DNA from: Neisseria dumasiana
GTDB lineage: Bacteria > Pseudomonadota > Gammaproteobacteria > Burkholderiales > Neisseriaceae
Length of the DNA: 64,000 nt
Assembly (NCBI RefSeq): GCF_022870885.1
Contig: NZ_CP091509.1
Coordinates: forward strand, 682,001 to 746,000
Direction of reading: 5' to 3'
Shown: positions 1 through 9,987 of the stretch, in pieces
Layout: each line of letters begins with the position of its first letter
How positions within the stretch are numbered: the stretch's first letter is position 1
The notes under the pieces: model-generated
Seen by the model: only the letters and a program-made list of their open reading frames with translations
The model's database searches: none
Told to the model about the DNA's origin: nothing
Position numbers and translations under genes: made by a program

Positions 1-1713
<1,713 letters not shown>

Positions 1714-1850
1714 ATCATTTGAAGAACTTTGAAAGACGTGTTCTCAAAAATAAAGCTTACATCAGTCTTGAAGACGATACACATCACAGTTGATTGAATA
1801 ATAAGCGGAAGAGTTCTTCCCTAACGGCTTTCCCGATTTGTACAGTTTAC

Positions 1851-1965
1851 GTCTGGCGGCCATAGCGAGTTGGTCCCACGCCTTCCCATCCCGAACAGGA
1901 CCGTGAAACGACTCAGCGCCGATGATAGTGTGGATACCCATGTGAAAGTAGGTCACTGCCAGACA
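1851..1965 (+). rRNA. 5S ribosomal RNA
   Basis: A segment of about 115 bases begins GTCTGGCGGCCATAGCGAG and ends CACTGCCAGAC. Its ends pair to form helix I of 5S rRNA, and the internal CCCATCCCGAACAGG loop is typical. It lies about 140 bases after the 23S end, the usual 23S-5S order. The ends may be off by one to three bases. Confidence 0.95.
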
Positions 1966-1975
1966 CTTATTCCGA

Positions 1976-2008
1976 ACCCCTGATATTGCATATATCAGGG
2001 GTTTTTTG
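1976..2008 (+). terminator. Rho-independent terminator of the rRNA operon
   Basis: An inverted repeat (ACCCCTGATAT / ATATCAGGGGT) is followed by a run of six T. It lies 10 bases after the 5S rRNA. Confidence 0.9.
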
Positions 2009-2276
2009 CTGGCTCGGGGGAAGGCTTGTTTGCCGCACATATGGTTTTACAGGCATAGGGCAAAAAAAGGTTTATTTGCGGTAGTGTTCCGTCTCGTGAT
2101 GAAAGGGGATGTTGCCCGGTTGCGACAATATCCGGCATCTGTATTGTTACTTTGGTTATTAGTATTTGAAGGGTCGGGCTAATCTGTTTATGATGGTTGG
2201 CCGCCCACAAAGGTGCTGCAAAATCTGCGGCAACGGACGGGGCGTTTCAAACACATTCGGAATAAGGAGCATTATT

Positions 2277-2588
2277 GTGAAAACATATATGAAACGATTT
2301 TACGCAGGGGTATCGGCTATGTTGTTGTCGGCGCTGTCGCTGGCGGCGGTGAATATCAATACGGCAACGGAGGAGGAGTTGAAGGCTTTGCCGGGTATCG
2401 GCCCGTCGAAGGCGGCGGCGATTGTGGCCTACCGTCAGCATAATGGCCAGTTCAAGAGTGTGGACGATTTGAAGAACGTGAAGGGTATCGGCGAGGGTGT
2501 TTTAGCGAAGCTGCGCGATGAGGCGACGGTGAACGGTGGAGCCAAGAAGAAAACCGACAAAGCCGTTCCGGCAATTAAGGGTAAATAA
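2277..2588 (+). CDS. comE: ComE/ComEA-type competence DNA-binding protein
   Basis: Small exported helix-hairpin-helix (HhH) protein, 103 aa from GTG. An ATG four codons later is possible, but AAGGAG at 2265-2269 is well spaced only for the GTG. Residues 1-24 form a signal peptide (MKRFYAGVSAMLLSALSLAA). After VNINTAT come two HhH motifs, LPGIG (38-42) and VKGIG (68-72), and a Lys-rich tail. The family binds transforming double-stranded DNA in the periplasm during natural transformation. Its position directly behind an rRNA operon is a known Neisseria trait: gonococcal comE exists as identical copies behind each rRNA operon. More copies elsewhere in this genome are therefore likely, though not visible here. 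Confidence 0.9.
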   Translation: MKTYMKRFYAGVSAMLLSALSLAAVNINTATEEELKALPGIGPSKAAAIVAYRQHNGQFKSVDDLKNVKGIGEGVLAKLRDEATVNGGAKKKTDKAVPAIKGK

Positions 2589-2704
2589 GCACCGGGGACG
2601 GTGAAGCTCTGAAAACCCGTCTTCACCCAAACGGACGATAGGGCGGTCTTGCGGATGAAGACGGTATTTGAGTTTTTGAAGTGTAATAATATGAATTGCT
2701 ACAG

Positions 2705-2805
2705 CGGACAGTGCAGGTAGTACGGAACCGATTCTGTTGCCGCTTTAACGGCCTACACAATCGTTCTCTTCAAGGCCACAGTAAAAGTTCAGTTGATTGA
2801 CTGTA
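2705..2805. repeat. Dispersed intergenic repeat, copy 1
   Basis: About 100 bases match, in reverse complement and imperfectly, the segment at 62094-62213. The best shared block is AACCGATTCTGTTGCCG. Other shared blocks are a CAGT(A/G)CAGG segment, GTTCTCTT, and a GTTGA(T)TGACTGTA/GTTGACTATA end. It lies between comE and a decayed IS. I see no gene in 2589-2856. Confidence 0.6.
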
Positions 2806-2856
2806 GCACACAGCTCAGAAATGCATCGTGGACAGTGATTTTGTAAAAGTCTCAGT

Positions 2857-3753
2857 TGTAGAAAATCCTAGTGTTGTTTACAGTATTTGAAAGACAATTA
2901 TGTATGTGCACCCATAAAAATACCCGCTTAACTCCCACATAGCTGCCAAGCGATATGGCATAATTATGCCCAAGATAAAACCACCGTTACCTCTTTGGCT
3001 AGGCAGTACAACGTCAACAGAGTAACCATTTATCGCATATTCAAAGCCGCCTGGCTGAAATTGCTGATTCCGCAGAAGAATACCAACGACCGTTAACCGT
3101 TTCAAACAGACTACATACGGTATGAAATGCCTGGCTAAGGTCTAGCGGGAAATTGAAGAGAAATTAAAGAAAAAAGCCAAACGCTACAATAAATTCTGTC
3201 CTGGCGAAACGGTTCATGTCGATACTAAAGGATTGCCGCTGCTGCGTGATCAAAAGTAACCGAACAGAGGGATTATCTGTTTGTTGCTATTGATGATTTC
3301 TCTCGGGAGCCGTATGCGGCGATCTTGCCTGACCGCACTTCGGCCGGCGTGGCCAAATTCCCTATGTGCGATGTGATCGACTGCTGTCATTATACGATAG
3401 AGAGTGTTTATTCCGATGACGGCATGGAATACAAGGGCAGCGCCAACCATCCGTTTAGCGTTAGCTGCTATCCGTTTAGCGTTCGCTGCTATAAAAACTA
3501 CATCGGCCAATTGTTACCCGTGTCGCTCCCCGCAAACCAACAGCAAGCGGAGAGGGATACGCACGCTGATGGAGATTTGGCATGACAAAGGGCAATTTAA
3601 AGATTCGGAACAACGTCGCAAGGAGTTGTGCCGCTTTGCCAATTACTACAATACATTGAAACTGCATAGCGGTTTGAAAGGAGGGACACCTTCGAGGTGT
3701 AGCAGGCTTATTTTTCTAAACCTGTTGTGCAAAAAACGCGAAGATTTCTAACT
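2857..3753 (+). pseudogene. Decayed IS481-type insertion sequence (transposase remnant)
   Basis: The segment follows the intact element at 13904-14778 over nearly its whole length. It begins with a TGTAGAAA..GTGTTGTTTACAG left end and finishes with CCTGTTGTGCAAAAAACGCG, the degraded right end. The transposase frame is broken by stops and frameshifts. Recognisable pieces are the HTH region near 2980-3110, a rve-domain piece around 3290-3430, and the SGLKGGTP-like C-terminus near 3670-3700. A 21-bp in-frame tandem duplication at about 3449-3490 encodes two PFSV-S/R-CY units and is absent from the intact copy. The element is surely inactive. Confidence 0.85.
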
Positions 3754-3833
3754 ATCTTAGAAAAATATCCGAAATTGTATTCTATGATTTCGGATATTGA
3801 GTTTTGTAGAGGTCTTAAAATAAATGAATCTTG

Positions 3834-3873
3834 AAAAAATGGCTCTTATTTTCAAAAATAAGAGCCATTTTTT
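3834..3873 (-). terminator. Terminator of the tRNA-Arg/tRNA-Glu transcript
   Basis: A perfect stem (AAAAATGGCTCTTATTTT and its complement) with a very short loop, with A/T runs on both sides. It sits just downstream of tRNA-Glu on the minus strand and could act in both directions. Confidence 0.85.
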
Positions 3874-3881
3874 CATAAATT

Positions 3882-3956
3882 TGGCACGCCCACGGGGAAT
3901 CGAACCCCGGTTACCGCCGTGAAAGGGCGATGTCCTAACCGCTAGACGATGGGCGC
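3882..3956 (-). tRNA. tRNA-Glu (anticodon TTC)
   Basis: The minus strand reads GCGCCCATCGTCTAGCGGTT, with anticodon loop CTTTCAC (TTC), a T-loop GGTTCGATTCC and an encoded CCA end. It closely resembles other bacterial tRNA-Glu genes. The acceptor stem would have a G-U closing pair, so the 5' end may be off by a base. Confidence 0.93.
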
Positions 3957-3977
3957 GGATTAAATTCATTTGATTGT

Positions 3978-4054
3978 TGGCGCACCCGGAGCGATTCGAA
4001 CGCCCGACCCTCTGGTTCGTAGCCAGATACTCTATCCAACTGAGCTACGGGTGC
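3978..4054 (-). tRNA. tRNA-Arg (anticodon ACG)
   Basis: The minus strand begins GCACCCGTAGCTCAGTTGGA, has anticodon loop CTACGAA (ACG) and T-arm GGCGTTCGAATCGC, and ends in an encoded GCCA. The length is 77 bases. It is transcribed ahead of tRNA-Glu, 21 bases away, from the promoter at 4068-4096. Confidence 0.95.
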
Positions 4055-4067
4055 GATAAAGATTTAA

Positions 4068-4096
4068 ATTATATGTATTGGAATATACATTGTCAA
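4068..4096 (-). promoter_or_regulatory. Sigma-70 promoter of the tRNA-Arg/Glu operon
   Basis: On the minus strand TTGACA (4096-4091) and TATAAT (4073-4068) are both perfect consensus hexamers, separated by exactly 17 bases. The -10 element ends 13 bases before the tRNA-Arg 5' end. Confidence 0.9.
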
Positions 4097-4143
4097 GCCT
4101 TGTATCTTAAAAAAGTGTAGAATATTTTTATTCGTGTATTTGC

Positions 4144-5553
4144 GTGGAAAACATAATGGTTTTAGATTCTAGATGGCTGCAGCTTGCAAAATATTTTGCT
4201 AGCTTAGGTATACCTGTAGCAATAGTGGATATTGAATCAACCGGCGGTAATTTATATGAAGACCGTATAACCGAGATTGCTATATTGAGATTTGAAAATG
4301 GTATCGTTCGTCATTATGAATGGTTAGTGAATCCTCAAAAGCCAATTTCCGAATTTATCACAATGCTTACGGGTATTGATAACGGTATGGTTATGAATGC
4401 ACCTGCATTTTCAGACATATCCGATATTCTGTTACCTTTATTACGTGGCACTTTACTTATCGCACATAATAGCCGTTTTGATTACACTTTTCTTCGCCAT
4501 GAATTTCAAAGAATAGGTGTTTACTTTGCAGCACCTACTTTATGTACCGTACAACTTTCACGTCGTCTTTACTCGCAACACCATAAGCATAATCTTGATA
4601 GCATTATTGAGCGTTTTCAGATTGATGTGAAACAACGACACCGTGCAATGTCTGATGTGTTGGCATTGGCCGATTTTTTAGAAAAAAGTTTTACTGAAAA
4701 AGGGAATGGAGAGTGGGAACGGCAGTTTTATTCACTTACCCAACCGAAAGTATTGCCCTCATGGTTGCCAAATTCTTTATCTAAGCAAGTCTATGCGTTA
4801 CCTGATATATACGGTGTTTCTGTATGGTTGGATAAAAAAGGGAAAACTGTAAAAATAGATGTGCATGAAAAAGCTTTTTCTGAAATATCCGCATCTTTAC
4901 AAAGTACAACTGGCTTGGCATTTACACGAGAAATCAGTGAAATTCGTTTTATTCCTGCATTAGGTAAACTACATGCTTTGAGAGAAAAAGCGCTATTAGA
5001 AGTGGATTCACATATCAGGCCGTCTGAAATAAACAGTCGTTATTTTACTGTGCAATTTGTTTTCGAGGAGTCATCCAGCTTGCAGGCAAGAATTACTCCT
5101 TTGATGAGTGGTTATATGCACCAACCGCCTACTGGTTTGTTTCTTCACAAAAAGTCAGCAAAGAGAGCACTAACTGCCTGGGCAAAGGAGCATGGATTGT
5201 GTCCTTCTTTACTTGGCATTTTACCTGATTCTCATGCGCGTAATATGTCTTGCCCAGTTAAAGAAATCGGCCATTGTAGTGGTGATTGTTATGCTAAGAA
5301 CGGGATAGAACTTCAAAATCGTAAAATTATTGATAATGCTTCACTTCTTCCGATTGTTGACTGGGGTAATGCCAAAAAAATAACAGTTGTCGAGTTTGAT
5401 GCACTTTCCGGGCAAAAAATCGTATTAAACTGTGTAGGAGGAGCGCTGGAGTTGTCTGATGGGCGCTGGTATTTTGACCATACATTACCTAGATTGCTGA
5501 AAGAAAAATTTAAACTTGGCCGAAAAGCCGTTCAGGTAATCGAGGCCGTCTGA
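4144..5553 (+). CDS. DEDDh exonuclease fused to UvrC/Cho-like region
   Basis: 469 aa from GTG; an ATG at 4156 is an alternative start. Residues 25-180 are a DnaQ/Pol III epsilon-type 3'-5' exonuclease with the DEDDh set: D29 and E31 in VDIEST, D113 in NSRFDYTF, H166 and D171 in RHRAMSD. The second half aligns by eye with the N-terminal half of UvrC/Cho nucleases, including the LCPSLLGIL and CPVKEIGHCSGDC cysteine segment (about 355-380). In the GIY-YIG part (about 220-300), LPDIYGV remains but the usual YVGKS signature does not, so this nuclease site looks degraded. Exonuclease-Cho fusions occur in beta- and gammaproteobacteria. It is probably a DNA repair protein. The exonuclease assignment is strong, the role is inferred. 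Confidence 0.8.
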   Translation: MENIMVLDSRWLQLAKYFASLGIPVAIVDIESTGGNLYEDRITEIAILRFENGIVRHYEWLVNPQKPISEFITMLTGIDNGMVMNAPAFSDISDILLPLLRGTLLIAHNSRFDYTFLRHEFQRIGVYFAAPTLCTVQLSRRLYSQHHKHNLDSIIERFQIDVKQRHRAMSDVLALADFLEKSFTEKGNGEWERQFYSLTQPKVLPSWLPNSLSKQVYALPDIYGVSVWLDKKGKTVKIDVHEKAFSEISASLQSTTGLAFTREISEIRFIPALGKLHALREKALLEVDSHIRPSEINSRYFTVQFVFEESSSLQARITPLMSGYMHQPPTGLFLHKKSAKRALTAWAKEHGLCPSLLGILPDSHARNMSCPVKEIGHCSGDCYAKNGIELQNRKIIDNASLLPIVDWGNAKKITVVEFDALSGQKIVLNCVGGALELSDGRWYFDHTLPRLLKEKFKLGRKAVQVIEAV

Positions 5554-5814
5554 AATTGAACGACATACCTAAATTTGAATCTTAACTTGGAAGAAAATTT
5601 GGCCTAGTTATTTAGGATATGTCGTCAGAGAGCACTATGGCGGTATTTATGGGCAAAAATCCGCATCTGCAAAATTCAAAATCTGCAAAAGATGTCCAAC
5701 CTTACTGCGCTTTTGGGCTTGCATTTACAGATTTTGCCTCGGTTGTCACAACGGGCTTGCAAAGCTAAACAACGCTTCACAAGCCCTCATGATGGCATGA
5801 CAGGATAGCGTCAA

Positions 5815-6837
5815 TCAAAATAATGTATCCGTAGGCTCTGTAAAATGCAAACCGTTGCTTTTCATAGGAGTATTTGGGTTTTCAGGCTGAGAAGGCATTA
5901 CTTTCTCAGGCAGGCCGTTTTTCTTGTCTTGATTCGGTCGCTCGGCCTGATTGTTATCTTTTTTTGGAGATAGAACAGGACTTTCTGCATCTACTTCAAT
6001 TTCTGTTCCCGGAGGTAATATTTCATCCTTTGGTTTTGGGGGTTCTATCGGAATGGTTTTAACTTTTGTGGGTAATGAAGACCCCGTTGTCCATGCTAAG
6101 GACGTTAAAGGAGCTTTTAACTTTACGTTTTGTTTGCAAGTTAAGCAATTAGCTTGTCCCGTGCGGTTTTTGAGAATGGCATCCACACGCTTTGGATTAA
6201 TTGATTTTCCATGTGCTTTAGCCCATGAGTAGATGCTTTTGCGTAAAGTTTCAGCATTCAGATTCTTTTGATTGTAGGGGTCGCGATATGCAGCTAGCCA
6301 TAAATGATTGTTAGCGTCTACATTTAATGTGGCCATCTGATAAATAACAGAAACAGGGGAGCCGCTGTGAATTGTTTTTGCAAATTCAAGTGCATCAGGT
6401 GATCTCATGCGAACACAACCATGGCTGCGAACCCCGGGGACGCTAGCTGGAGCGTTAGTGCCGTGAATACCTAAGCCGAGTTTAGGATCCCCCATGCGTA
6501 CAAAAACAGGCCCTAACGGATTTTGAGGGCCGGGAGGGATTGTTTTTACGCCATCTCCACGTTCTTTTTGAATACTTTTAGGGATATGCCAAGTGGGATT
6601 GAAGGCTTTTGCTCCAATCTTATGTTCGCCTAAAGTGGTTTGAGTGGCTGCTTTTCCAACTGCCACAGGGTAAGCTTTAACTAATTTACCATCTTTATAA
6701 AGGAATAAACGCTGCTGAGGTATATTGATAACCACATGTTGGCCGGCAGCATAAGGCGATACATCAGGTAAAGGTGTGTTTGCTACTGCTGTTGTAGATA
6801 ATATGAGGCAGGCAAGGCTAAAACTAATTCTTTTCAT
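5815..6837 (-). CDS. L,D-transpeptidase (YkuD/ErfK family)
   Basis: 340 aa. Residues 1-20 are a signal peptide ending AVAN, so the protein is periplasmic. A short region with VVINIPQQRLFLY (35-47) starts the YkuD domain. The catalytic motif HGTN (125-128) with SHGCVRM (138-144) carries nucleophile Cys141. The family crosslinks peptidoglycan 3-3 or attaches proteins to peptidoglycan. A CxxC pair (NCLTC, about 231-235) and a low-complexity Pro/Glu/Lys tail follow the catalytic domain. The gene is alone on the minus strand. 5554-5814 downstream shows nothing recognisable. The exact crosslinking role cannot be told from sequence. Confidence 0.88.
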   Translation of the reverse strand: MKRISFSLACLILSTTAVANTPLPDVSPYAAGQHVVINIPQQRLFLYKDGKLVKAYPVAVGKAATQTTLGEHKIGAKAFNPTWHIPKSIQKERGDGVKTIPPGPQNPLGPVFVRMGDPKLGLGIHGTNAPASVPGVRSHGCVRMRSPDALEFAKTIHSGSPVSVIYQMATLNVDANNHLWLAAYRDPYNQKNLNAETLRKSIYSWAKAHGKSINPKRVDAILKNRTGQANCLTCKQNVKLKAPLTSLAWTTGSSLPTKVKTIPIEPPKPKDEILPPGTEIEVDAESPVLSPKKDNNQAERPNQDKKNGLPEKVMPSQPENPNTPMKSNGLHFTEPTDTLF

Positions 6838-6993
6838 CGGTGTTGTTATATAGAGTTATTCGGTGATGGAGTGTGAATTATACTTCGGGTAGTAATTTCT
6901 TTTTTTAAATTGAACAGAGATGCCATACAAAAAATTTCTTGTGTATTCTGTGTATCTCTAATGCAAATTAATGACCCTCAAATTTTTGGAACT

Positions 6994-8325
6994 ATGAATA
7001 ATACTATTGAATCGGAACACATTGCAGATGTTTTTTCTATCGATTATGAAGGACGCGGTGTTGCAAAGATAAAAGGCAAGACTGTTTTTATTCATGGAGC
7101 ATTGCCAACTGAGCGTGTTTCTTTAGTAATAGAAAAAGAGAGAAAGCATTTTAGTGAAGCGAGAGTTATAAAGGTGTTGCAACCGTCGGTTGAGCGTGTT
7201 TTTCCAAAGTGTTGCCATTTCGATACATGTGGAGGATGTGTATTACAACACGCAACACTTAAAGCCCAAGTTGCATATAAGCAAAGAATATTGGAAGAAC
7301 AATTGGAAAAAATAGGAGGAGTCAAGCCTGATGAATTTTTGCCGCCTATTTACGGGTTGGAGTGGGGCTATCGGAATAGAGTGCGTTTTAGCGTTTCTGA
7401 AAATGAACAAGGAGTATTCAGTTTAGGGTTTAAGGAAAAGTACAGTCATTCAGTTGTTGATATTAAAGGTTGCGATATTTTACCGGCTTCAGTATCAGAT
7501 ATTCTCCCCGAATTAAAATTTGTATTGCAAAAATTAGTTAAGATAAATGGGAAGGTTAATTATGTAGAATGTTTTTTTGGGGAACGCCTGACAGTTTTGA
7601 ATGTCTGTATGCAAAACATACTGAACAAGTCAGCGCAAGAGTTGTTGAAAAGGTTTTCAGACGGCCTCAATCAAGCAGGTAGCCGTTTGTGGCAAATATG
7701 GGTTAAGCATAATAAAGACCAAGCTTATCCTGTTGATACAGATTCACAGTTATCACTTGATTATACTCTGCCTGAATATGATGTTATCATGCCTTATCTG
7801 CCGGGAGATTTTACTCAGGTTAATATGCAGATGAATGCGTTAATGGTCAATAGGGCTTTGTCTTTGATTCAGGCTGAAAAAGAAGATCGGATTGCCGATT
7901 TGTTTTGTGGTTTAGGTAATTTTACGATCCCAATGGCTAAAAGCGGAGCGCAAATCATAGGTATGGAAGGAGCAGACTATCTTGTTCAGCGGGCTTCTAA
8001 AAATGCCTTTTTAAACCAATGTAGTAATGTCGAATTCAAGCAGGCTGACTTGTTTAAAACAGATAGGAAAACAATTGCAGATTGGGGGAGATTTGACAAA
8101 ATGTTACTTGATCCTCCGAGAAATGGTGCTTATGCCGTAGTGAAATCGTTGCATGCACCTTATTTGCCTAGAAGAATAGTATACGTATCCTGTAATCCTG
8201 CAACACTGGCAAGAGATGCTGGTGTATTGGTTGATAAAGGTTATTGCTTTAAATCAGCGGGGGTAATGAATATGTTTGCACAAACAGCACATGTTGAAGC
8301 GATAGCATTATTCGAGTTGTATTAA
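6994..8325 (+). CDS. rlmD: 23S rRNA (uracil-5-)-methyltransferase RlmD
   Basis: 443 aa from ATG 6994, close to E. coli RlmD (433 aa). The frame is open upstream to 6910 but without a good start. An N-terminal TRAM domain (VFSIDYEGRGVAKIKGKTVF) is followed by the CCHFDTCGGC cysteine cluster that binds [4Fe-4S]. The SAM-binding domain contains ADLFCGLGNFT, and the catalytic Cys lies in VSCNPATLARD, with the promoter of catalysis in the QTAHVEAIALF end. The enzyme makes m5U at position 1939 of 23S rRNA (E. coli numbering). Composition is AT-rich for this genome, like its neighbours. A DUS (TTCAGACGGCC) lies inside at about 7658. Confidence 0.92.
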   Translation: MNNTIESEHIADVFSIDYEGRGVAKIKGKTVFIHGALPTERVSLVIEKERKHFSEARVIKVLQPSVERVFPKCCHFDTCGGCVLQHATLKAQVAYKQRILEEQLEKIGGVKPDEFLPPIYGLEWGYRNRVRFSVSENEQGVFSLGFKEKYSHSVVDIKGCDILPASVSDILPELKFVLQKLVKINGKVNYVECFFGERLTVLNVCMQNILNKSAQELLKRFSDGLNQAGSRLWQIWVKHNKDQAYPVDTDSQLSLDYTLPEYDVIMPYLPGDFTQVNMQMNALMVNRALSLIQAEKEDRIADLFCGLGNFTIPMAKSGAQIIGMEGADYLVQRASKNAFLNQCSNVEFKQADLFKTDRKTIADWGRFDKMLLDPPRNGAYAVVKSLHAPYLPRRIVYVSCNPATLARDAGVLVDKGYCFKSAGVMNMFAQTAHVEAIALFELY

Positions 8326-8500
8326 TGCAATTGGCAATGATGATAAACTGAGGTTGTTGGTGTAATAAACAGTTAAATCATGTTATCATTAACCCCTTAA
8401 GGGGGCAGTATGGCTTAAATAACGTTTTAAACTTGAATTTATTGAATTCGGATAAACTGTAGTAAGCTGTCGAGATATTTAGACGCATCGGGAGATATCC

Positions 8501-9961
8501 TTGGATTATTCACATTTTATTATATTGCTGCTGTCTGCATTGCTTATCTTATTGTTTGTACGCTATAAACAGAGCTCTGGTAAAAATACCCAGAAGCAAA
8601 AAAATATGCGTGCCGGCAACCAAAGACGACGTGTTGATACATCAGAGCAGTCGCCACAGCATGGTGGTGATTGGATGGATCAGGTTAGTCAATCTGTGTC
8701 GGAAAGCGATAATCAGGATTGGGGATGGGATGGAGGAGCCGCTTCTGAAGCGGCAACTGCGGCCGTTTCCGCTCAAGAAGTAGATCCTTTAACTGAATAT
8801 CAGGTTTATAAGCAGTTTGGCTATGAGGCGAAGGCAGCCGCATCGCTAGCGAGTTATTTAAATAATCTCAGCGACGGAGCTCCTGAGAAGCTGGTGCACG
8901 AGCTTATCGGCCTGAGTTTGCGTACTAATGATATTGATCTTCTAGCTGATACTTTAGATAAACACGGCAATACTCTTTCGGAAGAAAATATAGCGGAGTA
9001 TGTTAAGGCTGGTTTGATGGCTAATTCTACTCATCTCCCTCTCAGGGTGATGGCGGAAAGTCGTTTGGGCTGGGGCATGCAAGAAGTTGCACGAATTATT
9101 GGCGAGAAAACTGGGCTGGAAGACATTCAATCTGATTCAGGGGTACCTTCGCTGACAATCAATGCTGTTAATGGCCACAACCATAGCAATGTTAGTTTAC
9201 CTTCACGTAATCCCTTGGTTATGGGTAACAAGGATTTGGACAAAGTCAGCAGTGAAGAAATGGGCGCGGTAATTGGTTTTGTAAAGCCTGAGAAGAGTGC
9301 AAGAATTTTGAAAGGCAAGGTGGACTATCAAACAGCATTACGTCAATACAATAAAGCTATTCAGAAATCTTCGAAACCAGCTAGTTTGATTATTGATGCT
9401 CTCAAACTTGACTACCAGCACGAAGAAGTAAATCAATTTGCTAAGCATCTTTGGAAGCTATATTACTCATTGGGCCAGTATGGACGTCAAGTAAAAGAAA
9501 GGATGTTGGGTTGGGGATACAGCTTAGGTTATCATGAACTATTTGATGATTTGGAAAAGGGTCCTTCTGAGCAAAAAGTTCGTGAAATTGGTTTGGAGCG
9601 TGGTTATCTAGAGCCGACTTCCCTTCAATTAAAATCCAAATATCGTGACTTGGTACAAAAAAATTCTTCAATGATTAGTGAGAATTCTTCTCCTGCAGAA
9701 GAAGCCATTAAAGAAGTTGAATCTTTACTTATGTATGGTCAGCTCGATCAAGCTATAGGTACCTTGGAACAGGCTGTTCTGCAATATCCTCAAGAATCAC
9801 AATTATATGTAATGTTGTTTGATCTTTATGAACGTGCGGAAGATTGGCCTAGATTAGAGCAATTCTTGCGCTTGCTTAGAGAAAAAGTGGCAAGCTTGCC
9901 GGAAGAGGTTGTCTTGGCTATGAGCCAACTTTTACGTCGTGTAAATCAACATTCTAAATAA
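8501..9961 (+). CDS. Membrane-anchored TPR-like protein, first gene of GTPase/roadblock cassette
   Basis: 486 aa. The start is TTG, with GGGAGA at 8490-8495 correctly placed and no ATG nearby. Residues 4-21 (HFIILLLSALLILLFV) form a single membrane anchor. A low-complexity acidic/Gln/Ser linker follows to about residue 90, then a mostly helical cytoplasmic region. The C-terminal 80 residues (SLLMYGQLDQAIGTLEQAVL...ESQLYVMLFDLYERAEDW) read as a TPR pair like the C-terminus of FimV-type proteins. It starts a tight plus-strand set (8501-12712) with a receiver-like protein, a small GTPase and two roadblock proteins. It could be the membrane anchor or scaffold for that set. The function is not known to me. 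Confidence 0.7.
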   Translation: MDYSHFIILLLSALLILLFVRYKQSSGKNTQKQKNMRAGNQRRRVDTSEQSPQHGGDWMDQVSQSVSESDNQDWGWDGGAASEAATAAVSAQEVDPLTEYQVYKQFGYEAKAAASLASYLNNLSDGAPEKLVHELIGLSLRTNDIDLLADTLDKHGNTLSEENIAEYVKAGLMANSTHLPLRVMAESRLGWGMQEVARIIGEKTGLEDIQSDSGVPSLTINAVNGHNHSNVSLPSRNPLVMGNKDLDKVSSEEMGAVIGFVKPEKSARILKGKVDYQTALRQYNKAIQKSSKPASLIIDALKLDYQHEEVNQFAKHLWKLYYSLGQYGRQVKERMLGWGYSLGYHELFDDLEKGPSEQKVREIGLERGYLEPTSLQLKSKYRDLVQKNSSMISENSSPAEEAIKEVESLLMYGQLDQAIGTLEQAVLQYPQESQLYVMLFDLYERAEDWPRLEQFLRLLREKVASLPEEVVLAMSQLLRRVNQHSK

Positions 9962-9987
9962 CAATATTTTTTAAGAGCACTCTAATA

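Noticed and set aside
8386..8406. Palindrome CCCCTTAAGGGG after rlmD
   Set aside because: Short, with no loop and no T-run. Not convincing as a terminator or operator.
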